A DNA stretch of 64,000 bases, from assembly GCF_032586235.1 (NCBI RefSeq), contig NZ_JAWHTD010000004.1, forward strand, positions 161,220-225,219. Reading direction: 5' to 3'. Position numbers and translations under genes: made by a program. A model generated the notes under the pieces. It was not told the origin of the DNA. It made no database searches and saw only the letters and a program-made list of their open reading frames with translations. Below, one piece after another: positions 43,667 to 53,327 of this stretch; positions within the stretch are counted from its first letter, which is position 1; the number at the start of each line of letters is the position of its first letter. The stretch is from Aestuariicoccus sp032586235 (GTDB lineage Bacteria; Pseudomonadota; Alphaproteobacteria; Rhodobacterales; Rhodobacteraceae).

Positions 43667-44928
43667 AGGCTGGCTTCTCGTCGTTCGAGCATGGCTTTGG
43701 TGATCAGCGTCACGCCGCCTTCGGAGACGCGGAACCACTTGGCGTCCTCTTCGGGGTCCTCGCCGACAACCAGGCCTTCGGGGATCTCGACGCCGCGGTC
43801 GATCACCACGTTGGTCAGCCGCGCATGGCGCGCGACGTTCACGTAAGGCAGCACCACCGCGCCATCGAGGCTGGAGTAGGAATTGGTGTGCACCTGCGTG
43901 AAGAGCAGCGAGCGGCGGATCTCGGTGCCCGAAACGATGCAGCCGCCCGAAACCAGCGAACTGACCGCCGTGCCGCGGCGGTCGGCCTCGTCATGGATGA
44001 ACTTGGCGGGGGGGACGCTTTCGGAATAGGTCCATATCGGCCAGTCCTTGTCCCAGAGATCGAGATCGGGGGTGAAATCCGTCAGGTCTATATTGGCCTT
44101 CCAGAACGCATCGACCGTGCCCACGTCGCGCCAGTAGGACGGCGCCTCGGTCGAGGTTCGCACGCAGCTGTCGGTGAACCGGTGCGCCTGCGCCTTGCCG
44201 TTCTTGACGATGTCGGGGATCAGATCGTTGCCGAAATCGTGGCTGGAGTTCGGATCCTCCATGTCGCGGATCAGCAGATCGCGCAGGAAATCCCAGCGGA
44301 AGACATAGATCCCCATAGAGGCCAGCGCGACGTTGGGATCGTCCGGCGTGCCCGGCGGATCGGCGGGCTTTTCCAGGAAACTGGTGATCCGGTCGGTGCC
44401 GTCCACCGCCATCACGCCAAAGGCAGACGCCTCCATTCGGGGCACTGTCAGGCAGCCGATGGTCACATCCGCGCCAGACTCGACGTGGTGCTGGATCATC
44501 AGCTCGTAATCCATCTTGTAGATGTGATCGCCCGCCAGGATCAGCACGTAATCGACGCCGTAGCTGTCGACGATGTCGATGTTCTGCGCCACCGCATCCG
44601 CCGTGCCGCGATACCACATGCTTTCGTCATAGCGCTGCGACGCGGGCAGGATATCGAGGAATTCATTGCGCTCGGCGCGGAAAAAGTTCCAGCCGCGCTG
44701 GCAATGGCGGATCAGCGAATGCGCCTTGTACTGGGTGGCCACGGCCATCTTGCGGATGCCGGAATTCATCGCGTTGGACAGGGCAAAGTCGATGATCCGG
44801 GTCTTGCCGCCGAAATAGACCGCCGGTTTGACGCGCCTGTCGGTCAGCTCTTTCAGCCGCGATCCGCGCCCTCCGGCCAGAACGAAAGCCATCGAACGGC
44901 TGGCGAGCCGTGTGGTGGATGGTGTCAT
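43663..44928 (-). CDS. glgC: Glucose-1-phosphate adenylyltransferase GlgC
   Basis: Makes ADP-glucose, the committed and normally allosterically controlled step of glycogen synthesis. 421 residues: LAGGRGSRLKELTDRRVKPAVYFGGK (nucleotide and effector sites), GTADAVAQN, LAGDHIYKMDY, and the C-terminal left-handed helix (SLVSGGCIVSGTEIRRSLL). Strong ribosome site GGGAGG upstream of ATG 44928. Confidence 0.96.
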   Translation of the reverse strand: MTPSTTRLASRSMAFVLAGGRGSRLKELTDRRVKPAVYFGGKTRIIDFALSNAMNSGIRKMAVATQYKAHSLIRHCQRGWNFFRAERNEFLDILPASQRYDESMWYRGTADAVAQNIDIVDSYGVDYVLILAGDHIYKMDYELMIQHHVESGADVTIGCLTVPRMEASAFGVMAVDGTDRITSFLEKPADPPGTPDDPNVALASMGIYVFRWDFLRDLLIRDMEDPNSSHDFGNDLIPDIVKNGKAQAHRFTDSCVRTSTEAPSYWRDVGTVDAFWKANIDLTDFTPDLDLWDKDWPIWTYSESVPPAKFIHDEADRRGTAVSSLVSGGCIVSGTEIRRSLLFTQVHTNSYSSLDGAVVLPYVNVARHARLTNVVIDRGVEIPEGLVVGEDPEEDAKWFRVSEGGVTLITKAMLERREASL

Positions 44929-44952
44929 TGGTTCCTCCCTAGTGTCCCGTTG

Positions 44953-44974
44953 CGGCGCGTCTTTTCGCGCGCCG
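44953..44974 (-). other. Hairpin between glgB and glgC
   Basis: CGGCGCG (44953-44959) and CGCGCCG (44968-44974) form a 7-bp stem with an 8-base loop in the 63-base gap between the glgB stop and glgC. Probably a partial terminator or mRNA-processing site. Confidence 0.45.
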
Positions 44975-44991
44975 TCGTCTTCGTTATGCCG

Positions 44992-47175
44992 TCAATCCTT
45001 TACCAGATATACCACTGAAAGCGGCGGCAGCGTCAGCGATGCATGCGCAGGTTGTCCATGGCTTACGCCCTCATGGGCGGTGACGCCGCCCAGGTTGCCC
45101 CGGTCGCCGCCGCCGTAGATCGATGCGTCCGAATTCAGCGCCTCGCGCCAGTGCCCGGCCTGCGGCAGGCCGATGCGATAGCCGGTCTGTTCGACCGGCG
45201 TGAAGTTGCAGATCACCGCAACCTCGGCACCATCGCCGCCGCGCCGCACCCAGGCAAAGACCGACCGGTCGGCGTCGTTGGCTTCGATCCACTGAAAGCC
45301 CGCGGGGTCGCAATCGGCGGCGTGCAGCGCGGGTTCCGCGCGGTAGAGCGTGTTCAGATCGCGGACCAGCCGCTGGATGCCCTTATGCGCCGGGTTTTCC
45401 AGGCAAGCCCAGTCGATCTGGGCGTTGTGGTTCCATTCGTGGCCTTGCGCGAACTCCTGCCCCATGAAGAGCAGCTTCTTGCCGGGATGGCCCCACATGA
45501 AGCCGTAATAGGCGCGCAGGTTGGCGAACTTCTCCCATTCGTTGCCGGGCATCTTGCCCAGCATCGACCCTTTGCCGTGCACCACCTCGTCATGGCTGAT
45601 CGGCAGGATGAAGTTTTCGCTGAACGCGTAATGCAGCCCAAAGGTCATCTGGTGGTGATGATGCTTGCGGTAGATCGGGTCCTTCTGGATGTATTCGAGC
45701 GTGTCGTTCATCCAGCCCATGTTCCACTTGTAGCCAAAGCCAAGCCCGCCGTCGTAGATCGGGCGGGACACCTTGGGAAACGAGGTCGATTCCTCGGCCA
45801 CGGTCATGATGCCGGGATGGGTGCCATAGGTCTGCGTGTTCATCGCGCGCAGCATGTCGATGGCCTCATAGTTCTCGCGACCGCCGTCCTTGTTGGGCAC
45901 CCATTCGCCGTCCTTGCGGCTGTAGTCGCGGTAGAGCATCGAGGCCACCGCATCCACCCGCAGCCCGTCCACATGGTATTCGTCGAGCCAGTAGAGCGCA
46001 TTCGAGGTCAGGAAATTGGCGACCTCGCGGCGGCCGTAATTATAGATCAGCGTGTTCCAGTCCTGGTGGAAGCCTTCGCGCGGGTCGGCATGTTCGTAGA
46101 GCGCCGTGCCGTCGAACTGGCCGAGCCCGTGCGGGTCGGTCGGGAAATGCCCCGGCACCCAGTCGAGGATCACGCCGACGCCCGCCTTGTGCGCCGCGTT
46201 CACCAGATCGCGGAACTCGTGCGGCGGGCCGAAGCGAATCGTGGGCGCGAAAAGACCTACGGGCTGATAGCCCCAGGAGCCGTCGAAAGGATATTCGCTG
46301 ACCGGCAAAAGCTCGATATGGGTAAAACCCATGTCGGTGACATAGGCGACCAGCTCTTCGGCGGCCTCGACATAGGAAATGGGCCGGCCGCCGTCCTTGC
46401 GCCGCCAGCTGCCCAGATGCACCTCGTAGACCGAGATCGGCGCCTCGCGCGCCTGCGCCTCGGCGCGGGTCTCGATCCAGTCCATGTCCGACCAGCCATA
46501 GCCGCCGATGTCGCGCACGACGCTGGCGTTCTCGGGCGGATGCTGCGAGCCGAAGCCGCAGGGGTCGGCCTTGAGCGGCAGGGTGTTGCCCTGCGGCCCG
46601 ACGATTTCGTATTTGTAGACGGCGCCGTCGCCGAGCCCGGGCATGAAGATTTCCCAGATGCCGGTCGCGCCACGGCGGCGCATGACGTGGCGGCGGCCGT
46701 CCCAATGGTTGAACTCGCCCACCAGCGACACCCGCCGCGCGTTCGGGGCCCAGACCGCGAAATGCGTGCCGTGTGCGCCTTCGTGTTCCATCACATGCGC
46801 GCCCAGCACCTTCCAGATCTGGCGGTGCGTGCCTTCGCCCAGTAGGTATTCGTCCAGCTCGCCCATAACCGGGCCAAAGCGGTAGGGGTCCTCGACCTCC
46901 CAGCTGTGGCCCGAGGCGTCGGTGCCGCGCAGGTGATAAGGCTTCGTCCCCGGCACCTTGCCGGAAAAGACGCCCGGTGCGCCTTCGACCGCGTCCAGAG
47001 CATGGGCCTTGCCGTCGACCACCGCCGCAAGGCTGCTGGCCCCGGGATCGAAGGCGGTCACATAGCGGGACCGGCCGACCGTTCGGGGCCCCAGAACCGC
47101 GAAGGGATCGTCATTCTGCCCCTGGGTGAGTTTGATAAGCGCTATCGTGTCTTGCTCGTTCGAAACTGTTTGCAT
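44992..47175 (-). CDS. glgB: 1,4-alpha-glucan branching enzyme GlgB
   Basis: Introduces alpha-1,6 branches. 727 residues: extra N-terminal beta domain and CBM48 (FAVWAPNARRVSLVGEFNHWDGR), GH13 barrel with VHLGSWRR, DWVPGHFPTD, GLRVDAVASMLYRDYSR (nucleophile Asp), TVAEEST (acid Glu) and ISHDEVVHGKGS. Length agrees with E. coli GlgB. 46 bases after glgP; weak ribosome site before ATG 47175. Confidence 0.96.
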   Translation of the reverse strand: MQTVSNEQDTIALIKLTQGQNDDPFAVLGPRTVGRSRYVTAFDPGASSLAAVVDGKAHALDAVEGAPGVFSGKVPGTKPYHLRGTDASGHSWEVEDPYRFGPVMGELDEYLLGEGTHRQIWKVLGAHVMEHEGAHGTHFAVWAPNARRVSLVGEFNHWDGRRHVMRRRGATGIWEIFMPGLGDGAVYKYEIVGPQGNTLPLKADPCGFGSQHPPENASVVRDIGGYGWSDMDWIETRAEAQAREAPISVYEVHLGSWRRKDGGRPISYVEAAEELVAYVTDMGFTHIELLPVSEYPFDGSWGYQPVGLFAPTIRFGPPHEFRDLVNAAHKAGVGVILDWVPGHFPTDPHGLGQFDGTALYEHADPREGFHQDWNTLIYNYGRREVANFLTSNALYWLDEYHVDGLRVDAVASMLYRDYSRKDGEWVPNKDGGRENYEAIDMLRAMNTQTYGTHPGIMTVAEESTSFPKVSRPIYDGGLGFGYKWNMGWMNDTLEYIQKDPIYRKHHHHQMTFGLHYAFSENFILPISHDEVVHGKGSMLGKMPGNEWEKFANLRAYYGFMWGHPGKKLLFMGQEFAQGHEWNHNAQIDWACLENPAHKGIQRLVRDLNTLYRAEPALHAADCDPAGFQWIEANDADRSVFAWVRRGGDGAEVAVICNFTPVEQTGYRIGLPQAGHWREALNSDASIYGGGDRGNLGGVTAHEGVSHGQPAHASLTLPPLSVVYLVKD

Positions 47176-47221
47176 GGGGTCACTTTATCCGATTGCGTCC
47201 CGGGTTCAACGCGACGACCGC

Positions 47222-49624
47222 TCAGGGGTTCCGCAGCAGGCTTTCGGCCCCCCATATATCGGCCATGTAGCCCTGGATCGTGCGATCGGACGAGAACCAG
47301 CCCGACCGCGCGGTGTTGAGCGCGGCCATCCGCGCCCAGCCCTTGGGGTCGCGATAGGCCGCGTCCACCTCGCGCTGCGCGCGCCAGTAATCGGTGAAGT
47401 CCGAACAGACGGTGAAGTAATCCGCGCCTTCCAGATTGTCGGCGATCCCGGCGTAGCGGTCAGGTTCTTCGGGGCTGAAGGTGCCGTCGCGCAGGGTGGC
47501 CAGCGCCGCGGCCAGACGCGGGTCGGCGGCGATGGCGTGGGCGGCGTGACCGTCGATCTTGCGCCGCTCCATCACCTCTTCGGCGGTCATGCCGAAAAGG
47601 AAAAAGTTCTCTGCCCCCACATGCTCGCGAATCTCGACGTTCGCGCCGTCCAGAGTGCCGACCGTCGGCGCGCCGTTCAGGGCGAATTTCATGTTGCCCG
47701 TGCCCGAGGCCTCTTTGCCCGCGGTGCTGATCTGTTCCGACAGATCGGCGGCGGGGATCAGACGCTCGGCCAGCGTGACGTTGTAATTGGGCAGGAAGGC
47801 CACCTTGAGGAACGGCGCCGTCACCGGATCGGCGTTGATCACCTCGGCGGCGTCGTTGATCAGGCGGATGATGTCCTTGGCAAAGAAATAGCCCGGCGCG
47901 GCCTTGCCCGCGAAAAGCTTGAGCCGCGGCGTCCAATGCGCGTCCGGATCGGCCTTGATCGCCTGCCAGAGCGCGATGGTCTCAAGGATGTTCATGTGCT
48001 GGCGCTTGTATTCGTGGATCCGCTTGATCTGGATGTCGAACATCATCGCCGGGTCGGCCTTGACGCCCTGCGTCTCGGCCATCCATTGCGCCAGGTCGGC
48101 CTTGTTGTCGCGCTTGATCTGCGCATAGCGGTCGAGCCAGGCGGCGTCGTCCACATGCGGCTCCAACCGCTTGAGCTGTTCCAGATCGTCGAACCAGCCC
48201 TCGCCGATGGTGTCGTTGATCAGCGACGCCAGGAGCGGGTTGCAGGCCAAAAGCCAGCGGCGCGGGGTCACGCCGTTGGTCTGGTTCACGATCCGGTCGG
48301 GGTGCAGCCCGTGCAGTTCCTCGAAGACGGTCGTCTTCATCAGCCCGGTGTGCAGCGCCGACACGCCGTTGACCTTGTGCGCCATGACAAAGCTCAGATT
48401 GCCCATCTTGACCTCGTGATCGGCGCGCATGCTTTGGGTGCGGCTGGGGTGCCGCGCGGCATGGGCGGCGTCGATCCGGTCGACGATCTGCAGATGCCGC
48501 GGCAGCAGCTTGCCAAAGAGCCCCTCGGGCCAGGATTCCAGCGCCTCGGGCAACAGCGTGTGGTTGGTGTAGCTCAGCGTGCCCTGCGCCAGCGTCATCG
48601 CCTCGTCGAAGGACAGGCCCCGCTCGTCGTGCAGGATGCGCACCAGCTCGGGCCCGGCGACGGCGGGGTGTGTGTCGTTGAGCTGGATCGCCACCTTGGA
48701 GGGCAGGGCGCGGATGTCGTCGTGTTCGCTGTCAAAGCGGCGCAGAATGTCGCGCAATGCGGCGGCGGTCAGGAAAAATTCCTGCTTGAGCCGCAGCTCC
48801 TTGCCCTGCTCGGTGGTGTCGTCGGGATAGAGCACCCGCGAGATCGTGCGCGCCAGCGCCTCGGGCTGGGCGGCGGCGGCGAAATCGCCCCGGTTGAAGC
48901 TGTCCAGATCGAACGGATCGACCGCGCGCGCCGACCACAGGCGCAGGGTGTTGGCCCAGCGGCCCTTCCAGCCGATGACCGGCGTGTCGAAGGCCTCGGC
49001 CTCGACCATCTCGTCCGGGGTCCAGAGCGCACGCTCGCCTGTGATCTTCACATCGCCGCCAAAGCCGATGCGGAACCGCGCCTCGGGGCGTTCGAATTCC
49101 CAGGCGTGGCGTTGCAGCAGCCAGGTTTCCGGCGCCTCGCATTGCCGCCCGTCGCGGAACGACTGACGAAAGAGCCCGTGTTCGTAGCGGATCCCATAGC
49201 CCATCGCGGGGCAGCCCAGCGTCGAGAGCGATTCGAGGAAACAGGCCGCCAGCCGCCCCAGACCGCCGTTGCCAAGCGCCGCGTCGGGCTCGTCGGCCAG
49301 CACATTCTGGTAATCCTGACCCAGCTCGGCCAGCGCGCCCTTGGCCTGATCGACGAGTTCCAGATTGACGATGCCGTCCTCCAGCAGACGGCCGATCAGG
49401 AATTCCATCGACAGGTAGTAAACCCGTTTCGCGCCAGCCTCATAGCTGCGCCGGGTGGCCGAAAACCAACTGTCCACGATCCGGTCGCGCACGGCATAGG
49501 ACAGCGCCATGCGCCAGTCTTCCAGCATGGCATGCGCGGGGTCCTTGCCGAAGGAATAGGTCAGGTGCCGCAGGATCGCGTCACGGAAGGATTCGGTCGT
49601 GAGGGAAGGGGTGTTCATATTCAT
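47222..49624 (-). CDS. glgP: Glycogen phosphorylase GlgP
   Basis: Phosphorolyses alpha-1,4 ends of glycogen to glucose 1-phosphate with PLP. 800 residues: LGNGGLGRLAACFLES, QLNDTHPA, IHEYKRQ and KEASGTGNMKFALNGAPTVGTLDGANVE, which carries the PLP Lys. First gene of the glycogen operon. ATG 49624 lies 9 bases after GGAGG. Neighbouring glucokinase is 102 bases upstream on the same strand, with a possible LacI-type operator between. Confidence 0.96.
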   Translation of the reverse strand: MNMNTPSLTTESFRDAILRHLTYSFGKDPAHAMLEDWRMALSYAVRDRIVDSWFSATRRSYEAGAKRVYYLSMEFLIGRLLEDGIVNLELVDQAKGALAELGQDYQNVLADEPDAALGNGGLGRLAACFLESLSTLGCPAMGYGIRYEHGLFRQSFRDGRQCEAPETWLLQRHAWEFERPEARFRIGFGGDVKITGERALWTPDEMVEAEAFDTPVIGWKGRWANTLRLWSARAVDPFDLDSFNRGDFAAAAQPEALARTISRVLYPDDTTEQGKELRLKQEFFLTAAALRDILRRFDSEHDDIRALPSKVAIQLNDTHPAVAGPELVRILHDERGLSFDEAMTLAQGTLSYTNHTLLPEALESWPEGLFGKLLPRHLQIVDRIDAAHAARHPSRTQSMRADHEVKMGNLSFVMAHKVNGVSALHTGLMKTTVFEELHGLHPDRIVNQTNGVTPRRWLLACNPLLASLINDTIGEGWFDDLEQLKRLEPHVDDAAWLDRYAQIKRDNKADLAQWMAETQGVKADPAMMFDIQIKRIHEYKRQHMNILETIALWQAIKADPDAHWTPRLKLFAGKAAPGYFFAKDIIRLINDAAEVINADPVTAPFLKVAFLPNYNVTLAERLIPAADLSEQISTAGKEASGTGNMKFALNGAPTVGTLDGANVEIREHVGAENFFLFGMTAEEVMERRKIDGHAAHAIAADPRLAAALATLRDGTFSPEEPDRYAGIADNLEGADYFTVCSDFTDYWRAQREVDAAYRDPKGWARMAALNTARSGWFSSDRTIQGYMADIWGAESLLRNP

Positions 49625-49647
49625 GTCAGGTCGCCTCCTTGAGGAGC

Positions 49648-49661
49648 TGTTACCGCTATCA
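49648..49661. promoter_or_regulatory. Possible LacI-family operator before glgP
   Basis: TGTTACCGCTATCA, an imperfect palindrome round CG (5 of 7 pairs) with TG and CA ends, the form of many LacI/GalR-family operators. It differs from the AglR candidate site at 53248, so a different regulator is implied. The remaining 49625-49726 sequence shows no clear promoter. Confidence 0.3.
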
Positions 49662-49726
49662 ATCGCGGAAATCGGGAAATGGCAAGCCTTTGCGCGGCGA
49701 TCAGGCGGAAATGCCGCGCTGCGGCA

Positions 49727-50698
49727 TCAGGATGCCTCGAGGATCAGCAACTCGCTCAGATGCGAGGCCGACCCGGTCAGGGCGGCGTAGTCGTCGGTGA
49801 TCATGTGCACCGGGAACTGGTGCATGAAGTCGGCAAAGCGGCCCTTGTCGGCAAAGGCCTCGGCAAAGCCCGCGCGCATCAGATGCGGTGCGAAATGCCG
49901 CGCGACGCCGCCGCAAAGGTAGACCCCGCCGAACGGCAGCATGACCAGCGCAAGGTTGCCCGCGACCCGGCCCAGAACGCGGGTGAAGACCTCGATCGCG
50001 CGCAGCGCGCGCGCCTCGCCCGCATCGGCGGCCTGCATGATCGCGCCGGCCTCGAGCCGTTCGGCGCCGCCGTCTTCCTCGCAAAGCCAGGCGTAGACCC
50101 GTTCAAAGCCGCGGCCGGACAGCACGTCCTCGACCCCCGGCACGCCGTGCTTGCGGGCGATGAAATCCATCAGGCGCAGCTCTTCGCCGGTCTGCACCGG
50201 CAGGCTGATGTGGCCTGCCTCGCTGGGCGGCACCAGCGTCTGGCCGTTCAGCTTGAAGACCGGGGCGGCGTTCATGCCGGTGCCCACGCCGATCACCAGG
50301 CGCGCCGCCTGCGGGCTGGCGGGCTGGCCGGGCAAAAGCGTGGTCAGGTTGTCCGCGGTCAGCAGGTCGAGCGCGTGGCCCTGCGCCTGCAGATCGTTCA
50401 GCACCGCGACGGTGCCCGCGCCAGTCGCTGCGCCGACCGCGTCGCGGTCGACGGTCCAGTCGAGATTGGTCAGCCGCCCCACGCCGTCGCGCACCGGCCC
50501 GGCCATGGCGACGCAGGCGGCGTCCACCGTGGCGCCGGTGGTGTCGAGATAGGCGCGCAGCACCTCGGCCAGATCGGCGTGATCGGCATTGCGGTAGCGC
50601 CGGATCGTGTCGGTGCGCACGTGGCTGCCCTCGGTCAGGGCAACGCGTGTGTTGGTGCCGCCGATATCGGCGACCAGGGCGGTGATGGGTGCGGACAT
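49727..50698 (-). CDS. glk: Glucokinase
   Basis: Phosphorylates free glucose released by the alpha- and beta-glucosidases. 323 residues in the bacterial Glk family: ADIGGTNTRVAL (phosphate-1), LTNLDWTVD, LNDLQAQGHAL, GVGTGMNAAP and LPVQTGEELRLMDF (EAGH-type region PSEAGHISL just before). Start ATG 50698 is 4 bases after the bglA stop. Fits an agl locus in which sugars enter unphosphorylated. Confidence 0.93.
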   Translation of the reverse strand: MSAPITALVADIGGTNTRVALTEGSHVRTDTIRRYRNADHADLAEVLRAYLDTTGATVDAACVAMAGPVRDGVGRLTNLDWTVDRDAVGAATGAGTVAVLNDLQAQGHALDLLTADNLTTLLPGQPASPQAARLVIGVGTGMNAAPVFKLNGQTLVPPSEAGHISLPVQTGEELRLMDFIARKHGVPGVEDVLSGRGFERVYAWLCEEDGGAERLEAGAIMQAADAGEARALRAIEVFTRVLGRVAGNLALVMLPFGGVYLCGGVARHFAPHLMRAGFAEAFADKGRFADFMHQFPVHMITDDYAALTGSASHLSELLILEAS

Positions 50699-50702
50699 GG
50701 CT

Positions 50703-52022
50703 CTACTCGGTCAGGGCGCGGCTCAGCGCATGGTAAGAGGCTTTGGGCGTGCGCACCAGAGTGTCGAAATCCACATGCACGAGGCCGAAGCGCTTTTCGT
50801 ATCCCAACGCCCATTCGTAATTGTCCAAGAGCGACCAGATGAAATAGCCCTGCACCGGCGCGCCGTCGGCGATGGCGCGTTTCACCGCCGCCAGATGCTG
50901 GTCGACAAAGTCGATGCGGTTGGGGTCGTCCACCGCGCCGTTCCGGATCACATCCGGCGCGGCCATGCCGTTTTCGGTCACGAACAAAGGGATGTCGCCG
51001 GTATACTCGCGCGCGGTGCGGGTGAGGAAGTTGTAAAGGCCCTCGGGATAGATCTCCCAATCCATGAAGGTCTTGGGCAGCGGACCCTCGACCTCTTCGT
51101 GATGCGGCCAGGGCCCGTCGTTGGGGGCGATCACCTTGCGGGTGTAGTAATTGATCCCGCACCAGTCGAGATCCTGCCGGATCACGCCGAAATCGTCCTG
51201 CCAGTTCTCGGGCATGTGCTGGCCCAGCCCCGCCAGCACGTTGTCGGGATAGGCGCCCTTGAGCGCGCCGCTGATGTACCAGTGATTGTAATAACCGTCA
51301 TAGAGGGCTGCGGCGTCTGCGGCCTCGGGGCTGTAGTCGGCGGGGGTGGCCCATTCCATGTTGAAGACGCCGCCCAGATTGCCCATGCCCATGGCGCGCA
51401 TCGCCTGGATCGCCCGGCCATGCGCCAGCAGCACGTGATGCATGGCCCGCGCGGTGGCGCGGATGTCGCGCAGGCCGGGGGCGTGCAGGCCGAGGAAATG
51501 GCTGATCCAGGCGACGCACCACGGCTCGTTCACGGGCGCGACCGAATACATCCGGTCGCCGATGCGGCCCATGATCGTCTCGGTGAAATCGGCGAACCAG
51601 CCGGCGACGTCCCGGTTGCGCCAGCCGCCCAGATCCGCCAGCGCCGAGGGCAGCTCCCAGTGGTAAAGCGTGGCGCAGGGCTTCAGCCCGCGCGCCAGCA
51701 TCGCGTCGGTCAGCCGGTCGTAGAAATCCAGCCCCTCGGGGTTGACCGTCTTGCCGTCGGGCATCACCCGCGCCCAGCTGGTGGAAAAGCGGTAGGCGTC
51801 GAGCCCCGCGGCCTGCACCAGATCGAGGTCTTCCTCATAGCGGTGATAGTGATCGCAGGCCCGCGCGCCGTTCTCGGCGCGCACCACGTTGCCGGGGGTG
51901 TCGGCGAAATCGTCCCAATGGCTGCGCCCTGCGCCGCCAAAGGCCTGACCTTCGATCTGATAGCTCGATGTCGCGGCCCCAAAGAGAAACCCCTCGGGGA
52001 AATCGCTGCGTTTGTGCTGCAT
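50703..52022 (-). CDS. GH1 beta-glucosidase
   Basis: Cytoplasmic retaining beta-glucosidase, 439 residues. Substrate motif FLFGAATSSYQIEG, acid/base Glu166 in APVNEPW, nucleophile Glu350 in FVTENGM, and WSLLDNYEWALGYEKRFGLVHVDF near the end. AAGGAC is the ribosome site before ATG 52022. It lies 26 bases after the LacI regulator, so control with the agl genes is expected. Confidence 0.94.
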   Translation of the reverse strand: MQHKRSDFPEGFLFGAATSSYQIEGQAFGGAGRSHWDDFADTPGNVVRAENGARACDHYHRYEEDLDLVQAAGLDAYRFSTSWARVMPDGKTVNPEGLDFYDRLTDAMLARGLKPCATLYHWELPSALADLGGWRNRDVAGWFADFTETIMGRIGDRMYSVAPVNEPWCVAWISHFLGLHAPGLRDIRATARAMHHVLLAHGRAIQAMRAMGMGNLGGVFNMEWATPADYSPEAADAAALYDGYYNHWYISGALKGAYPDNVLAGLGQHMPENWQDDFGVIRQDLDWCGINYYTRKVIAPNDGPWPHHEEVEGPLPKTFMDWEIYPEGLYNFLTRTAREYTGDIPLFVTENGMAAPDVIRNGAVDDPNRIDFVDQHLAAVKRAIADGAPVQGYFIWSLLDNYEWALGYEKRFGLVHVDFDTLVRTPKASYHALSRALTE

Positions 52023-52048
52023 TTCTTAAGTCCTTTTCATGCGGCGCA

Positions 52049-53074
52049 TTAATGCGGGGCAGGGCCGGTGGACTGGCCGATGATCAGATCGGCCTCCAAC
52101 ATTCGGGTGGCGGGCGACGGCATGTCGCCGCCGATCTGCCCCAGCAGCATCTCGGCCGAGATGCGCCCCGCGACCCGCACCGACGAGCGCGTGGCGGTGA
52201 AGAGGGGTATGTGCTCGCCGTTCTTGAGATAGCTCAGGTCGTCGTCATGGGTGATGACCGACACGTCCCGCCCCAGCGTCAGCCCGGCGTCGTGCACCGC
52301 GCGGCGCACCCCGATCGCGGTGATCAGCGACGAGGTCAGAAAGGCCGTCGGCGCCGCGTCCCGGCGCAGCATCTCGCGTGCGGCGCGGTGGCCGTAGACC
52401 TCGGTCATCTCGCCGCTGCGCATCAGGTCGGGGTCGGGGGCCAGCCCGCGCGCGGCCAGCGCGCCCTCATAGCCAGCGCGGCGGCGAAAGGCGAAATCCA
52501 TGGATTCGAGTCCGTTGATCAGCGCGATCCGCCGGTGGCCCAGATCCAGCAGAAATTCCGTCGCCCGTCGGAAGGCGCGGTTGTTGTTGATGTCGACCCA
52601 AGAATAAGGCGTGTTCACGTTGGACGCCCGGCCGTGCACGACGAAGGGCAGGCCCAGCTCGACCAGCAGCGAGATGCGCGGGTCGTCCATGCGCGGCCCG
52701 TGCACGATTACGCCGTCGGCATTGCCCATGGCTTTCATGCGCCGGTAATGCTGTTCCTCGCACCCGTCCTCGACCACGCTGATCATCAGGTCGTAGCCTG
52801 CCTTGACGTAGGCCTCGCTCGCGCCGGTGATGAAATCGCCGAAGACCGGGTTGACCATCTCGTGCTGGCCGGAAAGCGGGATCACGTGCCCCACCGCCAT
52901 CGCGCGTCCGGTGGCCAGCCCCTTGGCGCGGGTGTTGGGGCTGTAATGGAGCGCGCGCGCGGCGTCGACCACGCGCCGGCGGGTGGCCTCGCTGACCTCG
53001 GGATAGCCGTTGAGCGCCCGGCTGACCGTCGTCTGCGACAGGTTCAGATGTTCTGACAGTTCCTTCAGATTCAT
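52049..53074 (-). CDS. aglR: LacI-family repressor of the agl locus (AglR-like)
   Basis: 341 residues. N-terminal LacI helix-turn-helix and hinge (NLKELSEHLNLSQTTVSRALNGYPEVSEATRRRV, about 1-50) and a periplasmic-binding-like sensor domain. ATG 53074 starts at the conserved MNLKEL; the longer opening to 53251 runs through the promoter region. Diverges from aglE. The palindrome CCAAAGCGCTTTGG at 53248-53261 is its likely target. The symbol rests on gene order matching the Sinorhizobium agl locus. Confidence 0.88.
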   Translation of the reverse strand: MNLKELSEHLNLSQTTVSRALNGYPEVSEATRRRVVDAARALHYSPNTRAKGLATGRAMAVGHVIPLSGQHEMVNPVFGDFITGASEAYVKAGYDLMISVVEDGCEEQHYRRMKAMGNADGVIVHGPRMDDPRISLLVELGLPFVVHGRASNVNTPYSWVDINNNRAFRRATEFLLDLGHRRIALINGLESMDFAFRRRAGYEGALAARGLAPDPDLMRSGEMTEVYGHRAAREMLRRDAAPTAFLTSSLITAIGVRRAVHDAGLTLGRDVSVITHDDDLSYLKNGEHIPLFTATRSSVRVAGRISAEMLLGQIGGDMPSPATRMLEADLIIGQSTGPAPH

Positions 53075-53102
53075 GCGTCCGGGGTCCAAAGCGCCTTCAA
53101 TG

Positions 53103-53261
53103 TTGTTTACGTTAATCAAAAATGCTGGCAGGTTGGAAGAGGGACTGCATAGATTGCACATAAAATGCCCGAACCCGGCTATTTCCTGTGCAATTCCGCA
53201 AAAAACCCGATTGACACAGTTGAGTGCTTCACCAACTGTGCACGCACCCAAAGCGCTTTGG
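53103..53261. promoter_or_regulatory. Divergent aglR-aglE control region with LacI-type operators
   Basis: CCAAAGCGCTTTGG (53248-53261) is a perfect 14-bp palindrome of LacI-family type. It lies just downstream of a perfect -35 TTGACA (53211-53216) and a weak -10 AACTGT (53234-53239, spacing 17), so binding would block aglE transcription. A second, imperfect palindrome TTGTTTACGTTAATCAA (53103-53119; 6 of 8 pairs) is 29 bases before aglR and may serve autoregulation. Confidence 0.65.
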
Positions 53262-53327
53262 TTTTTGCGATTCCATTGCGCTGACGATCAAACAGGCGGC
53301 CGAAACGAGACCGCCAAGGGAGGTAAT

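Noticed and set aside
47132..47144. GATAAGCGCTATC near-palindrome inside the start of glgB
   Set aside because: It lies in coding sequence and the palindrome is out of register by one base; likely chance.
47126..49642. Plus-strand open frame of 838 codons over glgP
   Set aside because: Antisense to full-length glycogen phosphorylase; low-complexity composition and no recognisable fold.
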